Origin: Tetragonia tetragonoides
Lineage: Eukaryota; Streptophyta; Magnoliopsida; Caryophyllales; Aizoaceae
Assembly: GCA_038025085.1 (NCBI GenBank)
Contig: CM076141.1
Location: 16,804,001 to 16,868,000, forward strand
Length of the DNA stretch: 64,000 nt
Reading direction: 5' to 3'
Part shown: positions 56,773-64,000 of the stretch, one piece after another
Numbering within the stretch: the stretch's first letter is position 1
How the letters are laid out: every line of letters starts with the position of its first letter
Made by a program: the position numbers and the translations under genes
Notes under the pieces: model-generated
What the model saw: only the letters and a program-made list of their open reading frames with translations
Database searches by the model: none
Told to the model about the DNA's origin: nothing

Positions 56773-57363
56773 TTAGGCCAACAAAAACTTAAGATTTACA
56801 AAAGCAAGAAGCCCAGCCCAACCCAAACAAGGCAACACCAAATCACCAGCAATTTGGTTAACTTGTTTAAACATCCTATAACACAAAAACAAACCCGCAC
56901 AAACACCCATAGCAATAACCAACCCAGCCCAATTAGCACCCAACTTAAACACAATTGGGTCCCAAAGCAAACTCAACCCAAACTGGCCCATGTAAATTGG
57001 CAGAACAGTGGGCTTCCGGTGAAACCCACCTTCGGCCCAAACAATCCAGCCGCAAAGGCCCATTAGAAAAGCTGAGCCCAAACAAGCCATGTGAAGGGTC
57101 CATATTGGAGGCACCCAATTAGGCCTGTTGCTCTTCTTGTAGTTATCATTTGCACCGAAGTAGTAGATGTTGGTGAGTGTCAGGAGGACAGGGATTGCGA
57201 CCGCCACTCCTAGTGACCGTAAGCCGCGTTTTGCCATCGCTTTTCGCTTCTCTCTCCTCCCCGAGACGTCGCCAGAGATGTCATGATCGGTGGTGGTGGT
57301 GGTGATGGTGGCTGAGGGTTCATCTCTAATCCTTTGCTTAAGGTTCTGGTTTTGGGTTTCCAT
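56773..57363 (-). CDS. TSPO: TSPO (tryptophan-rich sensory protein/translocator)
   Basis: Single-exon frame; from the ATG at 57363 (METQNQNLKQ) the protein has 196 residues, the same length as Arabidopsis TSPO as I recall. An in-frame GTG two codons upstream is not a likely start. The plant-specific N-terminal extension (about 1-42) is charged with a Thr run; five hydrophobic helices follow, with the family motifs NRPNWVPPIWTLHM, LCGWIVWAEGGFH and LSLLWDPIVFKLGANWAG, rich in Trp. Plant TSPO is a stress- and ABA-induced membrane protein of the secretory route that binds tetrapyrroles and is removed by autophagy. All family blocks are present, so it looks functional. Confidence 0.95.
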   Translation of the reverse strand: METQNQNLKQRIRDEPSATITTTTTDHDISGDVSGRREKRKAMAKRGLRSLGVAVAIPVLLTLTNIYYFGANDNYKKSNRPNWVPPIWTLHMACLGSAFLMGLCGWIVWAEGGFHRKPTVLPIYMGQFGLSLLWDPIVFKLGANWAGLVIAMGVCAGLFLCYRMFKQVNQIAGDLVLPCLGWAGLLAFVNLKFLLA

Positions 57364-57423
57364 TTTCACTCTTCTTTGTTAAGGTCAGTTTTAAGTTATG
57401 CATGATGGGGATATAAGGTGATA

Positions 57424-57509
57424 ATATATAAAGAGGAGAAAGTGACAATTTTGAACTTGTTGGGGAACTAACAAAGGAGTGACAGCAAGACTTGAAGAGT
57501 GGACACGTG
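57424..57509 (-). promoter_or_regulatory. TSPO promoter: TATA box and ABRE/G-box
   Basis: On the minus strand TTTATATATTAT (about 57434-57423) lies about 60 bp before the start codon, and CACGTG (57504-57509, in GGACACGTGGGG) about 75 bp further up. An ACGT-core element next to TATA fits the known ABA and stress induction of plant TSPO. Confidence 0.55.
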
Positions 57510-57579
57510 GGGGACAGATGGAGTGCCACCAAATGGCTGATTTGAGTTGTTTGTGGGAGGATATACATTGGGTCTTAAT

Positions 57580-58438
57580 TAGTTAATTACTCTACTATTT
57601 TCAAGCCAGCTTTTGGTTTAGGCGTTTTTAAGTGTGAATGGTTTAGTTTTTGGTGCATTTTGGGTAAGATCATTGGAACAAGCTAGGACTTGTACGTGGC
57701 TCTTCATGACGAAATGCTCGCCATTAGGCGAATGCCAAGAGTTAAAGCTCCTTAGTCATTCTTTTTTAGGCGTTTCGTCGAATTAGGTTTTCTTCTTGAG
57801 GGGTGTGACTCATCCTGTGGCTGCAATTTGCACTCCCTCAAAACTGAACACATAAGCACTTGCAAAAGACAAAATTAGAAAAAGAAAATCATTTCCCATT
57901 TAAGTACTTATGTGTCCAATTTTAATTGGGGGTGCATATTGCAGCCTTAAGGATAAGGTTGCACATAGCATCCCTCTTTCTTCTTTTTGAGTAACAATGT
58001 TTTTGGAGATGGACAACAAGTAATCATGCAAACTAGAGGCCGTAGTGCTTGATATGAGGAGTCTAATACACATAGGTAACGAGAAATGATTTTAGTCTCC
58101 CAGAGCTGGAAAATTGTAACTCGACCCAATCGAAGAAAAACTAACAAAAGCTAATTTGATAGTTCGAAAGCCCAATAGAAGTTTACGCATAAGTACATCT
58201 CAACTGGCCAAATTAGTTTGATCGGCTCATATCCAATCCGACCTGTGTCTTACAGACATATAAAAGGCTTATCTCGAAAAATCAAACTCGACTCGATTTT
58301 AAAAAATCGACAAAAGCTAATTTGACAGCTCAACATGCCACTAAAAATTTGCACAAAAATTCATATTAACCCGCCAAATTAGATTGACCCGATACGAATC
58401 GGACCTAATGACCCGTTTGCCAGGTTTTTAGAGTGATT
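57580..58438. other. Gene-free intergenic stretch
   Basis: No gene seen. Two halves (about 58110-58270 and 58275-58430) share phrases such as CAAAAGCTAATTTGA, CCAAATTAG and GACC, indicating an old tandem duplication of an unidentified repeat. Confidence 0.5.
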
Positions 58439-59540
58439 ATGATCCCAGAGCCAAATATTACTATTTTTTCTTTAATGTAGAATAATGTTGAGGTAACTCA
58501 CTAAATACCAAATAATATTTTGTTAATAAACTCATGCCGTAAATCGGGCAGAGTTTCCTTTGTAAATAGACATCCCAAGTTATCGATTAAATAAAAACCT
58601 GCTTAAACAAAAAATACAACAAAACCAAACTTTACAGCGGAAGACTTCTAATCAAATCCGGAGCATCACTGCCTCACTCACTCATAGAATGAGTGCAATG
58701 CAAACCTTTACCTAGTTAGAATCCTAATCCGACTGGAACACAACTCAATTAAGGAAACTATCTCAAGAAAAATATATTTTCCTTTTTCAACACCAAATAA
58801 TAAGGAAATAAATATTAATAAATGTTCTTTCCTCCAAAAATTCATATTTCAAATCAAAGAATCATATTATAAATATTATAAATATGTTGGGTATTACATT
58901 ATATCCCCCTTAAAAGAAGTTTCGTCCCTGAAACTTACAAACCAAAACCAACTTCTCAACATATGCAATGCAACCATGATGCAAAATTATAAATATGTTG
59001 GGTATTACATTATATCCCCCTTAAAAGAAGTTTCGTCCCTGAAACTTACAAACCAAAACCAACTTCTCAACATATGCAATGCAACCATGATGCAAAATGT
59101 ATGTGTGTTTTATGCAGATGTTACACCCTTCCCCCCTTTAAAAGGTTTCGTCCATGAAACTAGAGTAAACTATAAATCTCACCCAAGCTCATATCATTCC
59201 ATCTAATCCAAAGGTCAGCCAAAAATCATGACTTAATAATCAAATTAATCAACCATATTCCAATCCATAACTTCCACTATTCACCCACTCACAGTTAAAT
59301 AAATCACAATAATTCATATAAATTTCACACAAGTAAGAAATTTCATATACTCATTATTTCCATATTTGCAGCAGTTATAATACAACAACAACGATTAGTA
59401 CTCTCTTTTCTTTTTTCAACACCAAATAATAAGGAAATAAATATTAATAAATATTCTTTCCTCCAAAAATTCATATTCTGAATCAAATAATCACATTAAT
59501 GCATATTATAAATATTATAAATATGCGGGGTATTACAATA
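58439..59540 (-). mobile_element. Ty3/gypsy remnant: LTR pieces and 3' internal end
   Basis: On the minus strand the LTR begins TGTAATACCC (plus strand GGGTATTACA, ending about 58899), preceded by a purine tract CTTTTAAGGGGG. The same LTR start occurs again at about 59413-59537, where about 120 bp match 58773-58899. A 111-bp unit spanning LTR start and purine tract is tandemly duplicated (58876-58986 and 58987-59097). No coding domain remains. Confidence 0.65.
58876..59097. repeat. 111-bp tandem duplication
   Basis: Two virtually identical 111-bp units (ATAAATATGTTGGGTATTAC through CAACCATGATGCAAAAT) lie head to tail within the gypsy remnant, a recent duplication. Confidence 0.93.
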
Positions 59541-61400
59541 ATCACCGGTACATCTTGACCTGTTTTTTGTTATACCTCCTCTCCCAGATTGGGTCCTCAT
59601 TAAAGTAGGGGCTTTGTGCAAGTGCACTGCCTGCACTTGCTTAGGAACGACCCAGATAATTGACGAGTTTAGTAAAATACGGTAGGGTGGAATTATTATT
59701 TATTTTTCCTCTTGTTTATTTACGTTGGTTGAATAACTGCATGTGAATTGGTTAAATTGTATGCAAAGCGACAATGGTAGTAATTTGATTGTTTCAACTT
59801 GCCTATATTAATTCAGGATTTTGACATTCAGATCTATTTGAAACCTTGTAATTTGAATAAAAAAATTGACATGCATAAGATTAGTAGATATCTCAAAAAA
59901 CCCATACCTATATTTAAACATGAGAATAAACACCAATAACTTAATATCATGGACATGATGGAACAAAATGAAATACGCACCTCCAGGATCTTCCAAAAAC
60001 CGCACATGCTCACGCAAGCAAGGTTCACCTGCTTGTACGCCTCATCATTCACACGACAAGTATAATGCAAACACCTCTACATGTTGGCATAGCCTGGCAA
60101 CCCCTAATCGTACTCACTCACTCTATCCCAATCCAGCAAACTTGGGAGATAGATAACATGGATACGCTTCCCCTTGTCACTGAAATCGGAGGTAGCTAAA
60201 AGCTAAGACAAACATAATCGCCTTTTGCTTAACCTAGGTATTCTTCCTTTACCTCGGGTCCTTCAAAGTTGCAGTAATATGTTAACCGAACTGAATGCCA
60301 ATAGTAATATGCGAGAGAAAAACTATGGCTCTGTTCTACTCAACTTAATTTCACTTAAATTTAGTTCAGTTAATATGCAACTGACATAATAATATTTATA
60401 CCTTTACATATACTTAGGGTGAGAATATGATAGCACATCTCATCGTGTCATTCTTAAATGTCAATTACCCTAATCATTTACGGGTTTAGGCTGGACACGG
60501 GCCAAACTTTCGATTAAAACATTGTCCAACGGGTCTAAAAACTATTGTCCTTGTCCGCCCATCAGGGCTCAAAATTGTTGCAATGACCAGCCCTATTAAT
60601 GGGTCGGGCTTGCTCGTGGGCTAACAGGATTTTTTAAAATTATTTTTCAATTAAATTAGAAGTTTTTTTTAAACAAATAAAAAAACTCATAATTTTTTTA
60701 TGTAAAAAATAATAAAAGGGCTGGGCAGACCCGCCCATGACCCATTTTGTAATGTACTTATCCGCCCATTTATTTCGGTCTGGTAAACCCCACCCATTTA
60801 ATAATTATTTTTCAAAAGTCTTGTCCGATCCATACCGACCCAAATTGCAGGCCGGGAGGGTCGGACTTTTGGACCGTCTCGTTCATGATCAGCTCTATCC
60901 ATAATTAACCAACTTAACATTAGGTTGTTTTGATTTTTAGTTAATATCCCCAAACCCTCACCCTACCCTATGTGTTATACCCTATACCCAAAAATCTAAA
61001 ATCCTAAAACCTAAAACCCCAAAACATATACCCTATATCCTAAACCTATACCCTAAATGCCAACCCCGAGTTAGGACGGTGCGTCCCGAAACCCTAAAGT
61101 CGTTATCGCCCCCGAAACATTAAACCTCTAACTGATAAACGGTGCGTCCTGAAGCACTAAGTAGTCAGATACCATGTTGAGAGGACTTCATGCTTAGGGA
61201 TTATCGTACACAAACTCTAAGCATGTGCTGCACCCCCGAAACCATTAGATTCCCTAAAGACAAAACGGAGCACAGTAGGGTAGGGTAAAATCCTAGCCCC
61301 AGAATCCACCTAAGCTAGTGAAAATGAGTGTAACGTGGGATTGTGAGTTTAATACGTGCAACAACAATTATTTAGCCTATATAGTACTAAAAAAATGATA
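59541..61400. other. Gene-free intergenic stretch
   Basis: No gene seen. About 60327-60375 carries a partial Tourist-like end (GGCTCTGTTCTACTCAACTT). About 60945-61065 is rich in CCCTA/CCTAAA words resembling degenerate telomere repeats. The rest is unassigned. Confidence 0.5.
60486..60897. mobile_element. Possible hAT-like MITE
   Basis: TTAGGCTGGACACGGGCC on the left and the inverse of the right side, TAGAGCTGATCATGAACG, are weakly similar. The inside has GGGCTGGGCAGACCCGCCC words like those of GGGCC-rich hAT MITEs. No clear 8-bp duplication found. Confidence 0.35.
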
Positions 61401-61695
61401 CTCACTCCATTCTTTATTTTTCTTTCCATTTCACAGTTTTCAAGACGACACTTTGACCATAGTTAATTACAATTCTTTGACTTTAAATTTATAAAAAGAT
61501 AAAAAATTTGACAACATTATACCACAAACATTAAATTTATATAACTAACATCCTACACTTTAGATCGAAAAAACATAAAAATCATTGCATTCAAAAAAAA
61601 AAAACAAAAAAAACAAAACATCCTACACTACTATGTCTATGCGCCAGAAACATGAATAGAGACAAAATAAAAGTGAAATAAAAAAAGAAAGGGAG
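61401..61695. mobile_element. Possible Stowaway-like MITE
   Basis: CTCACTCCATTCTTTATTTT on the left and AAAAAGAAAGGGAG on the right form a weak inverted pair with TA on the left side. The inside has the ACACTTTGACC words common in Stowaway elements. Confidence 0.45.
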
Positions 61696-61791
61696 CACCA
61701 ACCATTGTACCGGTCAATGCTTAAATTGTAATCTCAAGTTCATAGTACATCCTAATACCCCTTCCATTCCCCCCACTCTCTCTTCCCCTTG

Positions 61792-61842
<51 letters not shown>
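61792..61842. repeat. (CT)n microsatellite
   Basis: About 25 CT units, followed to about 62230 by C-rich sequence (CCACC and CCGCC words) without a supportable reading frame. Confidence 0.95.
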
Positions 61843-61843
<1 letters not shown>

Positions 61844-62631
61844 TCACCTTCACCAACACTATCACTCTCTCACCTCCCCCGATTGCGGCGCCACCTTATC
61901 GCCACCACCACTGCCCAACCACCACCGCCCAGGCCACTGTCGTGGTCGGCACTGGTCGGAAACCATGACGGTGGTCGCCCCACCAGCCCACCCCACCCCG
62001 CCCCTATCTCTCCTCCCTAACCCCAAACCCTTATTTTCTCTATCCTTCGCCCCACCACCCTCTCCGCCCCTCCACCCCCGCCCTGGCCATGGCTGAGGTC
62101 GACTCTGGTCATCGACATCAGCCGTGGCCTCCCCCAGTCACCACCTCCTCTCCCCGCCACCCGCCGGAAAATTAATCAAGATCCCCAAAAAGTTTCGAAA
62201 ACCCCCAAAAAATTTGAAAAATCCCAATAACCGAAAATGCTAGGTCGAGATTAGTTTAAATTGGGGCATAGTGAACCCTAGAAGGACTTGGTTCGACCTA
62301 AAATTGAATGGAAAAATGCTAAAAAAGAAGAAGTTATTGGAGGTTACGTGTGGCCAACGCATTGGCGTGGGATTAGCATGCTCGCTAATCGCTAGATCAG
62401 GCATAAAATTGCGCGTACCGATAGGCCAACATGACCCACAAGAGAGAAAAAAATTACTAACAATTGTAAAGTGAGACGGTGTTGAAATGACTTTTCCCTC
62501 TTTAAACCAGTACCAAGTCAATTCCCAAAGTCAAAGTTCTCTTCCTTTCTTTCTACCCCACATTTTCAAATTAAATCTGAATCCTAAATTTTTCAAGCTA
62601 CAACGAAAACCTAAATCAAAATCAAACTCAA

Positions 62632-63890
62632 ATGAGTAATAGAGATCGATTAAGCACTTTCCCTGATGATTTGATTGTTGAAATTTTGTCCTTACTTCCC
62701 ATAAAATCTGCCATTGTTAATTGTATTCTTGCCCAACAATGGACATATCAATGGACGAAAATCAGCCATGTCAAATTCATTGGGAAAATTCAACCTTTCT
62801 GGTCCAGTGTAGACAATATTCTCCAGCAACTAAGCCCTATGAAAATCGACACCTTTAAACTTTCCCTTCCACACATACCCAAGAAAGATTTGAAAGTGTC
62901 TTCATCCATGTTTGCTTCTTGGATGTAGAAGATTCTGGACAAGAAGGATGAGCAGATCACCATCAACAGAAGAAGTTTTCAAGCAAACAAAGATGGTAGG
63001 ATGGTTATTGAAGGATCCATTTTCCAGGCCATCATGTCATTGCATTTCTTGCAATTGGGGGCTGGATTTGATTTCAGCATATGATTCCCTATCTAAAGCA
63101 GCTCTCCATCCAATTGGACGACACTCATAAGTCATTGATGGGTTTACTGTTTAAAAGTTGTTCAATTCTTGAAGTTCTAAAAGTAGTGTTTGTGGTGTGG
63201 GAGGAGCACTGGATAAAGATTTGTGGGCTAAAGATGAAGTATTAAGGTGTACAGGGTAGGAGGTCATCCCAAGGGATGCAGTTTTCAATAAAGGTTCCAA
63301 ATTTGGAACAACTTACAATCAGTAGCAATAGTGCATTTTTGGTTGTGATTGACAGTGACTTTGAAAAAGTAATGAAGGTTGAAATAAAACTCTAGGATCT
63401 TTGTGACCATGAGTGTCAGTGTTATACAAAGATCTTGAGATTTCTAAGGAAAATAAGTGAGGTTAGGTATCTCAAAATAGAGGAAAATTTTATTTTCCAT
63501 TATCTTAGCTTAGCTAAAATGGTATATGGTTTGAGCCCAAATTTTACTCATTAAACCAATCTTACTCTAATCTTAGCATTTCCGCTTAGTTGGGGTGATG
63601 TTCTGCTAGTTATGAAATTAACCGACAACCTTGAAGATATTCATATCTTAAAGGAATATATGAATATGAGAGAGGACATCAGTTAGGGTAAATGTGAGGA
63701 TGTTTCTAGGTGCATGTTAAGGGCATTGACAAGAGTAGAGGTGGTGAATATTAAAGGCAGTAAGTTAGAACTACACCCTTTGGGTTTTTTATTGGCTAAT
63801 CCATCAGTTTCGGAGTCTCTTCACCTTTCCATCAATGAAGCTCAAGCTTTGAGCTTGTTTGAGGTGTCTACAATATGCCCTAAAGCATAA
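62632..63890 (+). pseudogene. F-box/LRR (FBD-type) pseudogene
   Basis: The first 40 residues are a clear F-box: DRLSTFPDDLIVEILSLLP, IKSAIVNCILAQQW, which in intact proteins binds SKP1 in SCF ubiquitin ligases. KISHVKFI and IDTFKLSLPH match the usual start of the leucine-rich region. A stop falls at 62926-62928 and many more stops and frame changes follow. Downstream pieces still read as the LRR part of this family (SCSILEVLKVV, VPNLEQLTISS, LTRVEVVNIKGS, HPLGFLLANPSVSESLHLS). The end at about 63890 is approximate. Confidence 0.85.
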
Positions 63891-64000
63891 GCGACAAAAA
63901 ATGGAAAGGAAAGCCAGTAACAGAAGGTATATGAAGGAAATTCTCCTTTTTTTTTTTTTTTTTTACATTTAATCAAACCATTATTAAGCTTTAAACCTAA

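Noticed and set aside
60945..61105. Interstitial telomere array
   Set aside because: CCCTAAA-like words occur but are irregular and interspersed; no run of perfect repeats.
61842..62230. Proline-rich coding region
   Set aside because: C-rich simple sequence with no sustained open frame or splice pattern.

Overview
The window is plant nuclear DNA, most likely from a eudicot. The evidence is long AT-rich intergenic DNA, nested plant LTR retrotransposons (Ty1/copia, Ty3/gypsy including a Tat-type element), CACTA, Mutator-like, PIF/Harbinger (Tourist), hAT and SINE insertions, GT-AG introns, and plant genes such as TOC159, TSPO and a rubber-elongation-factor family protein. Caryophyllales is a guess from the overall style and was not tested.

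Layout. 1-3649 is the 3' part of a decayed copia element with its 3' LTR. 3650-16501 is gene-free and repeat-rich: a complete non-autonomous CACTA element with a 3-bp target duplication, gypsy and copia ruins, a hAT-like insertion nested in the copia ruin, Tourist-like elements with microsatellite cores, and two SINEs with perfect 17-bp target duplications. 16502-29548 is a full-length 13-kb Tat-lineage gypsy element on the minus strand, with LTRs about 96% identical by eye, CATGA target duplications, PBS and PPT. Its gag-pol is broken by stops and frameshifts. Between integrase and its 3' LTR it carries four plus-strand genes (antisense to gag-pol), each with its own TATA box and a coiled coil; one is spliced and resembles the 'putative gypsy type transposon' family.

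31573-57363 is the genic part: an intact TOC159 chloroplast import receptor (+), a 3.8-kb PIF/Harbinger-like insertion carrying a 44-bp minisatellite and an NLR fragment, a second TOC159-like copy with a shortened acidic domain and two frameshifts (+), a three-exon REF/SRPP (lipid-droplet-associated type) gene (-), a four-exon AlkB-type dioxygenase gene (+), a frameshifted GT34 xylosyltransferase-like gene (+), and a TSPO gene (-). TOC159, the GT34 gene and the AlkB-type gene also lie together in Arabidopsis as far as I recall, so this looks like a conserved block split by transposons. 57364-64000 is again repeat-rich and ends in an F-box/LRR pseudogene.

No tRNA, rRNA or CRISPR locus was seen. 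The host genes do not form one pathway; TOC159 (protein import), the GT34 enzyme (cell wall), TSPO (stress/porphyrin) and the REF protein (lipid droplets) are simply neighbours. The most unusual items are the four-gene antisense cluster in the Tat element, the Tourist-like family with shared ends but different tandem-repeat cores, and the large Harbinger-like insertion between the two TOC159 copies.
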